A stretch of 64,000 nucleotides of DNA from Homarus americanus (GCF_018991925.1 NW_024726235.1:3530135-3594134); one strand, 5' to 3'. Shown: positions 49,458 through 61,780, counted from the first letter of the stretch. The notes: generated by a model from the letters alone, not told the origin. Made by a program: numbers and translations.

Positions 49458-50685
49458 GGTGGGGACAGGAGGTGAAACCCACTAACACGAAGGCCATCTG
49501 GTGTCCATAACCAACTTCCGGTTAACGTGGTCCCGCTAAGGACAGGCAAGAGGTCCTCTTTGTGCTGGTAATGGCATGTGTAGTGCCCGCAGTGTGCTTT
49601 AATGGATCACAGTTTGAGTTGGCTGCGTTGTTTAACACTAGTAGACATAGTTTGTGTTAAGGCTGTGTTAAGGTGAAAGCTGGTATACATCCTATACTAT
49701 TTTTTATGTTTTAACACTAATGAATGTAAGGTCTCCTATTTACGGTGATACGTTAAGTAACTACCGCTTTATTGATTATTACGATAGGTTGGCAGAAGTG
49801 TATTAAATATTGCACTTAGATACCTCAGACTCCAATGTTATTTTGCACTAGGTGACTAGAGTGAGTAAACTTTAAGACTAATATAAGAAACATATATTCC
49901 ATTCAGTACTGTACGAGACACTTAACACTAGGATAGAAATTCTTCACTGTATATATCACTATAAGGTATTAGGCAGACCAACACGGAACACTGACATACA
50001 ACAATAATCAACAGAGACGAGGAAAAGGTTTGTTACATTACGCAGTATTTAACGTTAAGTATACCTCACTCTGTTCAACAATGGGGAAAAGTTGACAAAC
50101 AGAACATAAGAACGTTCTATTGTTACATGATACTAACAATAGAGATGATAAGAAGTTGGATAAAAGTTTCAAAATACCCAGGATACATTTATTACGCTTT
50201 GCTTAACACTAGGAAGAGACTTGGAATGTGACACTTTCTGACGGTAGAAGATAATTTGTTACAACATAGGATTTAACACTTTAGTCTGTTTAACACTAGG
50301 GGAAAAAAGACATCCAACCTCCACACACGAAAACCCCGATACATTCTGAAGTGTGAAAAGATTACTGCTTTCTATTTTTTTTTCCTTTTTTTTCTTTATT
50401 TATTTCCCCTCCGCTGTGCCACTACTGTTGGACACGCAGGTTAGGGAAAGCTTTGATGGTCGTCGCTCAGTCTACACCTGAAAACAATTCGCTTTTACGA
50501 GTAGCCATGAACTTTGGAAACTTTTTAACTCGCAACAATTTTACCTCACACCAACTACGATTTCCTCCCTCCTCCCCCCCCTTAAAAAAAGAAAAGGGGG
50601 GAAAAAGAAGAAATAAAAATAAAAATTTTCACACTTTGAATGTAGGATAGATGTACAGAGATGTTCAGGGTGGTGCAGTACTGCT
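49458..50685. other. No gene recognised; TTTAACACTAGG phrases
   Basis: The phrase TTAACACTA(G/A) recurs near 49633, 49713, 49922, 50201, 50275 and 50290, suggesting a decayed dispersed or tandem unit. No coding sequence supported. Confidence 0.45.
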
Positions 50686-50905
50686 TGACTAAACCTAAAC
50701 GAACTTAAAATATCACATAAAACCTGACCTATAACTTGACCGAATCTTAAATCTAACCTAACAACTTTATATAAGTCTTCTCCTAATCTAAACCAATCAA
50801 CCTAACCTAAACTAATCCTACTCTTAACCTAACCTAACCTAAGACACAACGTAAACTAACCAACGCTACCACCATAAACTTATCGCAGCTTCACCTAACT
50901 TGCGA
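50686..50905. repeat. CCTAA-rich segment, probable degenerate foldback core
   Basis: Many AACCTAA and CCTAACCTAACC units, ending in CCAACGCTACCACC, which resembles the arm sequence CCACCCTAACGCTACC in altered order. Arms are not clearly paired. Confidence 0.45.
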
Positions 50906-51080
50906 CACGTAATGACCGCTTAAGAAAATGGCTCAGCGCGGGAAATCATTTGTTAGGGCGACCAATGAGCGCCAAACAGTGGAAACCAATACAGGGAGAA
51001 CGTCAATGGATGGCAAACAATACAAACCGAATACAGGCAGGACGCTCCGTTGGGGACCGTTCATGTACATACCCCACAGG

Positions 51081-51082
<2 letters not shown>

Positions 51083-51116
<34 letters not shown>
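51083..51116. repeat. (CT)n microsatellite
   Basis: Uninterrupted CT repeat of 17 units. Confidence 0.97.
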
Positions 51117-51120
<4 letters not shown>

Positions 51121-51349
51121 GTGTGGGAGCAGCACCTCATCGTGAAAGACAACCCAGATGAATGTGAAGTTGGAATATGTTCTACTGTGTTGAGAGAGAG
51201 AGCACCATGTCCCCATGCCAGACGCAGCAGAAGCCTCCCTCACAATCAAATTATAGTGTGCTGGTGTCCCCCCCTGAACGAAGGCAACGCTGCTCCTGTT
51301 CCTCTCCCTCACCCCTTCCTCCACGCCCCCTCAACATCCCTTTGTCCCT

Positions 51350-51930
51350 TGCGTTAAGGGGAAGGAAAGGGACCGTCTTTGTTCCTGTGTTGGGGAGGAG
51401 GGGGTAGGCAATCTTTATCCCAGCATGGAATGAGGGGGGGGGGAGAAGCATCTGTCCCATCGATGGTGGAAGGAAAATCAATAAATTGTACCATTATGGG
51501 AAACGGGAGAGTAGTAATCTGTTCCAGCGTGGGAGAGGCGAGAATTAGCCGTTGCCACGTCATGACAGAGATGAAGGCCTATAATTGTGTTGTCCTGGTG
51601 AAGGGAGGACCAATTTTGCCTCGTCTTGGTGAAGGTAAGGACCATTTTTGTCTCGACGTGAAGGGGTCAGACCAACCATCGTCCCATCGTGGGAAGAAGC
51701 AAGGAACAGTTTTTGTCCTACCATATTTCAAACCTATTATGTATACCATTGCAGGTAGAGGCAGGTTTCAATCACTGTCCCACCTTCAGAGTTGTAAGAA
51801 CCAGGAATTGTCCCATCGTAGGGAGGGAGACCAAATCTATATACCACCAAGGAAGGAGGAAATACTCAGTCACTGTCTCGCCGCGGGGAGAGACACAGAT
51901 CCATCACATCCCACATTATAATAGACGGGA
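51350..51930. repeat. Degenerate minisatellite of GTCCCATCGTGGGAAG type
   Basis: Units of roughly 45 bases containing TTTTTGTC(C/T), CATCGTGGGA and GAAGCAAGGA recur with heavy decay. The 180-codon frame 51379-51921 spans it but has no recognised domain and reflects the repeat. Confidence 0.6.
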
Positions 51931-52198
51931 GACTAGACAGTGCTCTTTCATCTTGGGATACGTGGGGTTTAAGTTCTTGTCTCAGCATCAAGGCCGATCA
52001 CCTCTGTCTCCTCCCCACCTCACTCCCCGGTACCGACACAGCCAGAGACTCGTGCTGCCAGATTCACTTAACTGTGACGCATCCAGGACGTCTCCCTGTG
52101 TCCTTCCTTACCCATGGGGAACCTGATTATAATTTATGCAACGTGCACACGGTCAAGCTCACCTGGTTATTCCTGTTATAGTCGAGATAATTCATATG

Positions 52199-52310
52199 GG
52201 AAGATGAGGGAGAAGGAAGATATAAGAAAAAGAGGAGGAAAGAAGATACAAGAAGAAGAATGAAGCAGAAGGAGATAAAGATTGAAGAGAGAAGAAGAAT
52301 AAGGAGAGTG
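52199..52310. repeat. Polypurine tract (AAGAAG/GGAG)
   Basis: About 110 bases almost entirely A and G on the plus strand. Confidence 0.85.
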
Positions 52311-52384
52311 TAGACTTAACAAGAGCTGGATTGCGGGGCATCAAAGGCACACAGCAACACACAAACGAGGGAACCCTTTCCATG

Positions 52385-53030
52385 GCTTCTCCTCCTCCGT
52401 CTCTTTTACACTCCCGTCCTCCTACACTTCTCCCCTCTTATCCTCCTCTTTCCACCTCCTCTTCATCTTTCTCATTAGTCTCCCCTACTTTGCCCCTCTT
52501 CAATCTCTTTCCCCTCCGCTCCTTCCCCCTCCTATAATCTATCCCCCTTCTTCCTACTACCCCTCCCTGTTCCACCCACCTTTTCTTGCCTCCCCTTCTC
52601 CACCTCTCCCTTCTGCTTCTTTTCCTGTCCCGCTGCTGCTGTTGCTCTTCCTCCGCTTGTTCCTCTCCTCTTCTTCTTTTTCTCCTCCTCCTTCTCCTTC
52701 CTTTTCATCTTCTTCTGCTCCTCCTCACATGTTCCTTCCCTCTTATCCCCCTCCTCCTACTCCTCTTCCTGCTATTTCTCAACATGTTCCTCCCCACTTC
52801 CTCTTCCTTCCCTCTCTTCCCGCTGTTGCTCTTCCTCCTCCTCTTCTCCTCCCCTTCCTCCTCTTCCCTGCTGTTCCCTCTCTTCCTCTCTCCTCCTCCA
52901 AGTGTTTCTCCATCTTCCCCTCCCCTCCCCCTGCTCCTCCCCTCCCCCTGCTCCTTCCCTCCTCCCCCCCTCCTCCCCTCCCCTGCTCCTTCCCCTCCCC
53001 ATCCCCCTGCTCCTCACGATCGACAGCTGG
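52385..53030. repeat. Polypyrimidine tract (CTCCTC/TTCC)
   Basis: About 640 bases almost entirely C and T on the plus strand. It creates frames such as 52586-53503 with Leu/Ser/Pro runs that are not credible proteins. Confidence 0.92.
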
Positions 53031-53109
53031 TCAAGAAATACTCGACCACTTTGGAGGGCAGCAGATTTACAGCAGCTTCAGTAAACAGATATGGCGTCTT
53101 TGTTACTCT

Positions 53110-53460
53110 CACTGTGGCTCTCTCCAGTGTGTCTGTGTCTGCTGTATATTGTACTTGTCTGTTGTTTTATTTTGCTGTGACTATGTCTACTGTCTGCTGT
53201 GTCTGTCTGCTGTGTCTGTTGTGTTGCAAGTCCGTTGTTGCCAATATTGTCTGTTATTCCGTCTGTTGCTGTCTGTGCTCCTCCCTCTACTACTGTTGCT
53301 GGGACGCCATCTGTTGCTGTGCGTCTGCCACGGTGTCTATGTTACTTCGTCTGCTTTTGTGTCTGTGTTACTTTGCCTCTGTTACTCCGTCTATGTCATC
53401 CAGTTCGTGTTACTTTATCTGTCAATCAGTCTGTCGGTGTGCTCGTTCTTTGCCTGTCGG
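53110..53460. repeat. Degenerate GTCTGTTGTGTCTGTG repeat
   Basis: GTCTG(C/T)TGT phrases recur at short irregular intervals, a decayed short-unit minisatellite. Confidence 0.6.
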
Positions 53461-54904
53461 TAGTAGCAGCAGCACACGAACCCCCTCTACCAGCCAGGAC
53501 TGACACTAACAGCACCCCGGGCACCTATATCCCAGGCCACGAAACACGTCTACAAACTCCCCACAAAGAACATCACGACTAAAACCCATCTCCTAGAGCC
53601 ATTACCCGAAGGACTGTACATAACCCTCACTACTAGGACTTTACAGGATAATAACCAAGACCTGGAGAAGACGTCATGGGGGTGGAAGGTTAGAATGGGA
53701 GGTTGGAATGGTGAGGTGGGGTGGAGTAGAGGGTGAGTCATGGAGTTGTTTCTTTACTTAACACCCTTCCTTACATTATGAGTGAGTCGGCGCCATACAC
53801 TCCTTTCTCTACATCGTTTAGTGATTATGTATATGCATGTATGTGTTTGTGTATAGTACCGTCATCGTTAGCTAGTACAAATACATAGTTAGGTGTAAGA
53901 GTAAGTCTGCATCTTTCTTCAGGTTCTCCTCTACTCACTGTAAACCTTTAAAATCCGTAATCCCTCTATTTAGCAGGTATATAGTCCTTTTATGTGTATA
54001 GAAACGTATAAGATTTCTAAATTTATTGTCTAGTTTTAATGTAGATGGTGAAATGTATAATCTTTCTCCCGGTCTCCAGATGACAATAATATATAAAGTG
54101 TTCAGAATAATACTACAGAATGATCTTGTAAACTTGTCTGAGTGTACCAACTGCCATCCTTTAACGTCAAACCTACTTTAAACAATGGACAAAACTTCGC
54201 CTGGGTCGGTTAGATTTTTGTCTCCTTAATCCAGGTAAATTTATGGACATTGCTAAGCGGTCACGTTAATTGCTTCCAGCTGCCATGCCACCAGTGAATT
54301 TTTTTTATTCAATAGACACACTATTTAACATCCCTTGTAAACACAGTAGCGTGCCACTTTTGAACCCCTGAAATAACTCCTTAAAACGCCCAGTCCAATA
54401 TGTGGAAACTTTAACATACAATTCTGATGTTGTGTAACTTTAAGCTAAGTAAACAGTTTCAATTCACTATGGTCTCTCAGCCACCAGATGAATTTATTCA
54501 GATGAGGAGCTTTGATCCCTTGAATTATCGTATCATTTCATTCTCCAACGACGCTTCAAAGACCACCCCGCCTTCTCCTTACTCCCCTTTCTGACCCGTC
54601 TTCTCCTTTTCCTCGAGGGGTTTACGCTCCCTATTCTCTTCCAAAGGATCTACCCCCTTCTCATAGAATGACTACATCATTCTCCGTCCTTACCAAAGGG
54701 CTCGACTCCCCCAATCTACCATAAGGGGGCTAATTCCCTTACCAGCACTATGGGAGAGGGTCGACTTCCCACACTCCCGGCCCTACGTGTCTACCTTCCT
54801 CACTCAACCTCAGCTACTCTCCCCCTACCCAACCCTTTTGGAGAGAACAATAATACCCTTCTCCTCTTCATCGTTCACTTCCCACTCTTCCAGGTCCCAG
54901 TCGA
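53461..54904. other. No gene recognised
   Basis: AT-rich to 54560, then pyrimidine-rich with weak CTTCTCC/AAGGG phrases to about 54800. No supported feature. Confidence 0.45.
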
Positions 54905-54930
54905 GTGAGTGTGTGTGTGTGTGTGTGTGT
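54905..54930. repeat. (GT)n microsatellite
   Basis: About 13 GT units. Confidence 0.95.
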
Positions 54931-55119
54931 TCTCTGCCCACCGCCCCACGACGCCCCCTTGAGCGTACCCAGGAGCAAGGAGGGGGGTCGCCTGCACTAT
55001 GTTATTACTTCGTGTGGCCATATCTGCATATATGTGGCCGTGACGGAGGGCCCTGGGAGCCTGCCAACACGAGACATGAAGCTTCTACCTGTCGCTCTCT
55101 TCTCTCTCTCTCTCACACA

Positions 55120-55440
55120 TTGACTTACTGATTCACTGATTCACAAGAGACTAATTCATTCTCTCGCTTACTCAATTAAGTGACTCACTCCCACTTACTT
55201 CCTCAGTTGCTAAATCACCCATTCACTGACTCACTGGTTGACTGATTAATTCTCTCGCTCGTGAAGCCAGTGACTAACTCCCACTCACTTGTCAAATCAT
55301 TCACTCATTGGCTCACTGAGTCATTCTCTCGTTCTCTCCCTCTTTTACTCACCCACTCCCTCCCCCATTTCCCTTCTCTCTCATTTCCCCCTCTCTCCCT
55401 CTTTTACTCGTTCCTTTCACTCACTCATCCCCACACACAC
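55120..55440. repeat. Degenerate (ACTC/ATTC)n repeat
   Basis: TTCACTGATTCAC, ACTCACTCCCACTTACT and CTCTCGCT(C/T) phrases across 320 bases. Confidence 0.7.
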
Positions 55441-55458
55441 ATCATTATCACAATCACA

Positions 55459-55694
55459 GATCACCTGAAGATTAGCCACCCAAGTTTATTTCACCTGATG
55501 ATTAAACACCGTAACGCTACCTGGGGAGTTAGGTTAAATTAGGTTAAGTTAGGGTTTAGGTTAGATTAGATTATGTTAGATTAGGTCAGCTTATGTTAGA
55601 TTAGGGTTAAGTTTAGATTGGATTATTAGATTAGATTATGGTTGGTTAGGTTAGGTAAGCGTTAGGGTGGTTAAGATTAAGGTGAAATAAGCTG
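55459..55694. repeat. Foldback element with GGTTA core (copy 5)
   Basis: The left arm carries TTTATTTCACCTGATGATTA followed by AACACCGTAACGCTACC. The right arm is GCGTTAGGGTGGTTAAG followed by GGTGAAATAAGCTG. The core of about 130 bases is GGTTA, GATTA and GTTAGATTAG units. An extra partial arm (TCACCTGAAGATTAGCCACC) lies at the left edge. Confidence 0.8.
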
Positions 55695-56289
55695 ATACAC
55701 ATCATCATTTCTTCGCATCATATTGTAAAAAAAAATACTCCTTTAATATCTGTGTATAACGAGGCTTAAGGTTAAAGTGTTAAGACCATTTAGGAGCGAC
55801 AAAAATACGTCGTACGAACAATTTTAATACATTAACTTGTGAAATAAAACACGTCACTTTACCACTTAATACTTACGTGAGGGAATGTTTAATCTTCAAT
55901 CAGTTACATGCTACTTCGTTCACATACCTGAGGAGAGAGAGAGGGGAGGGGGGAAATAAAGATGTCAGTTATGTAAAGATAAACAATAAATTATTACTAT
56001 TAAATACGTAAATTATAAATAGAAAAACAACAACGATGAACTGTGAAAAAAATACGTTCATTAATATATAGTAAAGTATTTATAGTGAAGAGTTATTATA
56101 CACGTAGGAATCACTTTTCGGTTACTTCACATCCTCGGTAAAAGTGAACAAACGCGACAGCAGTCATTAAAACCTCATTTCTTAATTAAGAGATGATTAT
56201 TTTGGTTAGAAGCAATTAACTGTCAATTTATTTACATAATTTGCATATTTATTTGGGTACTACTTGTAGAATTAATATATACAATTAGT
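55695..56289. other. AT-rich sequence, nothing recognised
   Basis: No open frame, RNA or ordered repeat seen. Confidence 0.5.
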
Positions 56290-56470
56290 ATCACCTGAAG
56301 ATTAACCACCCTAACGCTATCTGGAGGTTAGGTTAGATTAAGTCGTGTTAAGTTAGGTTAGGTTAGGTTCCTTTATGATAATTTAGGTTAGGTTAGATTA
56401 GACAAAGTTAGGATAAGTTACATTAGCGTTAGGGTGGTTATAGCTGTGGTGTCTAATCTTCAGATGAACC
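56290..56470. repeat. Foldback element with GGTTA core (copy 6, best preserved arms)
   Basis: The left arm TCACCTGAAGATTA + ACCACCCTAACGCT is matched by the reverse complement of the right arm, which carries a 15-base insertion between the two blocks. The core is GGTTAGGTTAGGTT with degenerate units. Confidence 0.85.
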
Positions 56471-57287
56471 AAAACTTTAATATTAAGAAATGTGAGAGAT
56501 GAGAGTGATAGGAGGAGGAGGCTGGTGATAGCACAATCATCATCATCATGTACCTAACACACCCACGTCTCTGGTAACAAACTCCACTTCAAAAATTCCA
56601 TTCAAATCTGTGGCTTTTCACCCAGGAGGCGTCTCTCAGGTCCGTATCTTTTCTGGAGGTGGCGGCGACCCTCGACACTCGCCTTGAATAATGCATCTCC
56701 CTCATGAGCGGCATACACGATCTATGTTGGTACTATGGGGGGCCCGCCTACCCACCCCCATACACGCTCTACCAAAATGGGTCACTTGTTTAATATTGTC
56801 TTAGGTAAAATATATGGTAATACGTCACCCCGAACAGTCACTCTGAACAGTCACTCTCAACACATACTGGATAACTGGACTCTCTCTCTCTCTCTCAAGT
56901 TTCTTTTTCCTCTAACGGTTAATACGACAAATGTAATTAAACTATTAAGGAAAATTATGAGCATTCTGAACCATACATACATAAGCATCGAAAGTACACT
57001 ACATCACCCTTTCACCACCCTATTACCACGACCCCGACATCACCACCACCACCACCCCGTCTCCACCACCACCACCCCATTACCACCACCACTCAGCACC
57101 ACCACCCCTTAACGACTACCCCTCACCACCTCACGTCTAGTTTTTTTACCGTATTATCCCGTAAATCAAGAGATCTGTCCCGTGTCCTGAGTCAATACGG
57201 ATCAGGGCGGCGTTTATTCCGTGTTTTTTTTTTTGTCAATATGTTCATGAATATTCTCAGTGTCAGCCCCGTGTTATCGAACAATGG
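56471..57287. other. No gene recognised; (CT)n and CCACCACC patches
   Basis: Short (CT)n at 56880-56896 and CCACCAC repeats at 57030-57115. No supported gene. Confidence 0.5.
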
Positions 57288-57365
57288 GATTACCGGAAGA
57301 TTAGCCACCTCGCGTTTATCACATTAAGAATAATCATCGGTAACCTAACCTAACCCAACCCCCCA
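57288..57365. repeat. Foldback element fragment (copy 7)
   Basis: GGAAGATTAGCCACC left-arm sequence followed within 40 bases by CCTAACCTAACCCAACCCCCC. Incomplete. Confidence 0.5.
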
Positions 57366-60224
57366 GGAAAACTGTCAGGTAGAGGAAGAATATACAGTAT
57401 TGTGGTGAACATTGACAGTGAATGTTGAGAGAATGTTTACAAGGTCACATTCTACACAAACAATGATTATGTTTTTGCTTTTTGTGTGTTGATTAGATAA
57501 TAAGAGTTCGTGACCGTGAAGAGATAATTTCGATTCGAATTTTCGTCATGTGTGAGGAAATTAAGAAATGCTAAAAAAAAAATTACAGACAAGGACACAT
57601 ATTTGTTACATTTTCTTTGGTACATCTGATTCAAACATAGATGTTGATGTTGAAGAGTCTCCCACAGGTAAGGACAATGATAACTGTTGTAATACTGGCA
57701 TTCACACGATCTATGAGACACCATATACTCTTGACGACCAGTGACCTCCTCCTCCTCCTCAGCTGTTCGTGACTATAAGGTGGCATTTGACCCACTTTGC
57801 CGGGGAAGATAAACAACAGCGTGGATGTCAATTTTGAACGTCAGGCCAACATTACATAACAAACTTACACAACAGTGATTCATTTTCAATACTCACTGAT
57901 CTTCTCTTAACTCCTATATTCACAACTGATGACTGTAAAGGCCTTAAATACATATTACTCTGAAATTAATTTGTGGCTTCTTATGTAGGTTTGGTTATGG
58001 TGGTTGTGGAGGGTGTTCTGCCTTAATCATTACACCGCTGCTCGCTAAACTTCATCTCATTACTCTTTTACTTCATGTAGTTGTGACTTATATTTTTCAC
58101 ATGGATCTCCTCTCCCCCTCTCCTCCCCCCAAAGCCACAGCTACACCTATCAACGCCACAGCTCACAGGTATCATCTACTTTCTGTTGGCTGTAACACTA
58201 CGACCTCAAACAACGATGGAAACATGAAGAAACCCCCGCCTGCCTCACACACACAGAGGCAACGTTGTATAGATGTTGTCACAAGCAGACACCACGATAA
58301 AGGTTCACAATACGACAAACAGGTACGCAATACGACAGACAGAGGCAGACAGCACGACACCTCACCTCCCCGGCAGGATTGAGGAGACAACACACTTGTC
58401 ATAAACAAAATGTATACATGCCAGCGTTTTTGTTGTCTCGGGGGAGGACGAGGAGGTGTGATGCGTGGCCAGGCTGACTTGTCCCCTGCCTCGCTTTGTC
58501 TCCTGTCACGTCACACCTACTGTAAGACCCTTCCTGCCTACCTGTGTCCTCTGCCATGCCTGCCTGCTACCCTTGCTGAGCCACACCTATTACAAAAACT
58601 TGTCTTCCCTCCCTGTCACACCAAACCTATTGGAAGAACTTGTTTGTCTCCTCATCTGTCTACTTGTTTGTCACTTGAAGAATCATCCTCGTAAGGTCAG
58701 GGAGAGGAGTCCCTGAGATGCCCACTACTCTATGGGAGTTATGTGGAGCGTGAGGGCCGCCCCTCCCTTCCCCCTCCACACAGTAACCAATGAGGCGTGG
58801 CGCCGGCCCCAGTAGTCACGGTCAATTGCCGTCAAAATAAACAAAAGGTCAGAGGGAGGGCGATACGAGGGACGAGGGGACGGTGACACCCGTACGTCAA
58901 AATCAGATCCTAAAAAAAAACAAACATCAGAATTAGTCGACGCTTGAGCATGAAGTACAGCTGCACCAACTCCCACGTGGTGACAGCATACTAATAGAGG
59001 AGGCTTAACGGAGACATAATAGGAATTGTATCCCATACTATTCAGAGCACAGGACACAGTTTCAGACACACAGCACAAGTACAGATAGGCGGTAAAACTC
59101 CCTCAACATGGTAGTATCTGGCAACTATTTGAGGGTCTTACATGGGATTGATCTATAGCGGGTGACTGTATCTTTTATTATAAATTACAACAGATTAATA
59201 ACAACAGGAAACAACCTATAACACACAAAACAATCAAAACAAACACACGTCAACCTCCTCACCTACCTGACCCTCAAATGGATGCCAGATATTACCAAAA
59301 GAGTCAATAGAATTTTGTCCACGTTAATTTCTACACAGACAGAAGACTATTGTGTGTCACAGGGCAGTACCTAGAGTCATGCCAGGAAGGTTATCCACAT
59401 TACAGGAACTCTAGGGGACGATTTATCAGGTTAAGACGACAAGAAGTACAATACACTTTGATCATAACTCTAACAATGAGTTCTTGTTTTTACTTGTACA
59501 CTCCAGGAAATAATGACTAATGATAGATAATAAGCAGAAATATGTTGTAATGTTTACCCAGCAGCAAGCATTGTCAAACCAAAGTCCAAACCCTGTCATC
59601 ACTTCTTCTACACTGACCCACATCTTCACGAAAAAGGTTATAATACGAGAATATAAAATATACATTGTTATGCCATCACTAGTTAAATAAAAGGTGAGGT
59701 CACAACAACACGCAGGGTAAACCTTATAATGACTAATATTATTTCCATCAGGTTCTTAGATTAATTCATATTGAGGGAGGAATCGAACACTGAATAATTT
59801 CTCAATATAATAAAATTAGGGAACGTATCTACAAAGCCAAGTAAAAGAACAAATTAAATACAAATTAACCTAAAAACCCTAACCTCAGCCACACCATACA
59901 CTTGAACAGTACACAACTATAAACCACTTATCTTCATATGCATACATCCTGAGTCCAGACCAACCAACTGTACCTAACACTCCACACCAACCAGGCTCAT
60001 CGTCTTCCTGCACTCACCGGCTGATAACCATGTCGCTAATATATCATACTAATTTAACTAATACACAACATCAGGTAGATTTATTTAATACATACATGTT
60101 ATAAATTAAAATACATGTCATATTAAAGAAGGATTACATAAAGCAACAAAGGAGAGAGAAAATTAGCGACAGTAAGTGGTAAACGCAGGAGTGGAGCCAA
60201 CTGTATGTAGTAATAGCCGGCGAG
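57366..60224. other. No gene recognised; GC-rich CCAAT-containing patch at 58750-58815
   Basis: About 2.9 kb with only short open frames. 58750-58815 contains GGGCCGCCCCTCCC, AACCAATGAGGCGTGGCG and CCGGCCCC, an Sp1-like, CCAAT-like cluster with no identifiable gene beside it. Confidence 0.4.
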
Positions 60225-60600
60225 AGGTGGATAATGGGGAGAGGTAGGTTATGGGGGAGAGGTAAATTATGGGGGAGAAGTAGGTTATGGGGAGAGGTAG
60301 GTTATGGGGAGAGGTAGGTTATGGGGGAGAGGTAAATAATGGGGGAGAAGTAGATAATGTGGAGAGAGGTAGGTTATGGGGAGAGGTAAATAATGGGGGA
60401 GAAGTAGATAATGATGGTAGGTTATGGGGAGATACGTAGATAATAGGTTTAGGTTATAGAGAGAGAAATAGATAATGGGGTTAGGTTAAGGGGAGAAAAG
60501 ATAATGGGTAGAGAAGTAGATCATGGAGAGCGAAGGATATAATGTGTATAACAGAGTTGGGTAATGGGGTGAGAGGGAGTTAATGGGGTCGGGTTATGGG
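60225..60600. repeat. Minisatellite GAGAGGTAGGTTATGGGG, about 18-22-bp unit
   Basis: About 15 units of GGGGAGAGGTAGGTTAT with variants GGTAAATAAT and AAGTAGATAAT, decaying toward 60600. Confidence 0.92.
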
Positions 60601-60673
60601 GTGGAAATGGCAAATAAAATGGGATGGGCTGAAGTTTACTATTGTATGAGGCGACGAAAAGCTCCCAGTTTGG

Positions 60674-60812
<139 letters not shown>

Positions 60813-60889
60813 TATTACTCTTTCATTCTTCTTTATTATTCTTGAAAGTTCCTCCAAGACGCATCTTTCTTCTTCACGTCCTTCAGATT

Positions 60890-60997
60890 CCCCCTTGAGA
60901 GAGAAAGGGGGAAGGAGGGAGGGGGAGGGTAGCTAGAGAGGGGAAGAGGGAGGGGAGGTGGCGAGAGAGGGGAAGAGGGAGGGAGGGAAGGAAAGAA

Positions 60998-61042
<45 letters not shown>
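60890..61042. repeat. Purine tract GGGAGGGA then (GA)n
   Basis: GAAGGAGGGAGGGGGAGGG sequence, then (GA)n at 61001-61042. Confidence 0.93.
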
Positions 61043-61045
<3 letters not shown>

Positions 61046-61150
61046 AAGTCTTCAGGTACTGCAGTCACTCGTTCCTCAACATTCCATATAACAGGTTGGA
61101 CCCGTCAGTTGCTCCGTCACGCAGACCTCCTCCTCCTGTCTACCTCCTCA

Positions 61151-61176
61151 TCTCTCTCTCTCTCTCTCTCTCTCTC
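61151..61176. repeat. (CT)n microsatellite
   Basis: About 13 CT units, 115 bases before the CCAAT/TGACGTA array. Confidence 0.95.
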
Positions 61177-61290
61177 CGTTCTTTTTTGTTTTCCCTTTAT
61201 TCCTGTTCGTTAAACTAATTTCTGTCTTTTAATCTGCGCATTGTCTAAACCTTTACTCTCTCTTCCACCTGATTATAAATGAACAATTTA

Positions 61291-61780
61291 ACCAATGAAC
61301 AACACCTTGTTGGTGACGTAACCACATCCTAACCAATCAACAACAGCCTACCGGTGACGTAACACTTGCAACCAATCAACAACAGCATGCTGGTGACGTA
61401 ACAACCAAAAAAAATACTGGCAAAATATCAAGCTCCTGGCAACCACTGATTGACGATAAGCTGGTGACGTAATAACCATTTAACCAATCAGCGACAAACA
61501 GATAACAACAAACCTACATATCAATCAGCGATGAGAAGCTGGTGACGTATCAACCTTCCTACCAATCAACGACATGTTGATGACGTATCAACCTTCCAAC
61601 CAATCAACGATGACATGTTGGTGACGTATCAACCTTTCAACCAATCAACGACGACAAGGCTGATGACGTAACAACTCCTAACCAATCAACAACTAATTCC
61701 TGGCAGTGTGTCCACCTGGTAAACCAATCAAACTTCCCCTCTGCTACCTGGCCAGGACCCCTGCTCGTTCTCATGACGTA
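61291..61780. promoter_or_regulatory. Array of paired CCAAT and TGACGTA (CRE-like) motifs, about 40-bp unit
   Basis: Nine TGACGTA motifs occur at 61314, 61355 (TGACGTAA), 61394, 61465, 61543, 61581, 61622, 61664 and 61774. CCAAT lies 22 bases upstream (start to start) at 61292, 61333, 61372 and 61600; CCACT and TCAAT variants keep the same 22 at 61443 and 61521; the other pairs are 19 (61562) and 23 (61641). Extra CCAAT motifs lie at 61484, 61682 and 61724. CCAAT is the NF-Y motif and TGACGTAA/TGACGTCA-like sites bind ATF/CREB or bZIP factors. No gene is recognisable beside the array, so a regulatory role is inference; the plain alternative is a minisatellite whose unit happens to contain both motifs. 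Confidence 0.6.

Noticed and set aside
52586..53503. 305-codon plus-strand frame, Leu/Ser/Pro-rich then Cys/Val/Ser-rich
   Set aside because: It lies in a polypyrimidine tract and a GTCTGTTGT repeat. Composition follows the repeats and two overlapping frames are equally open.
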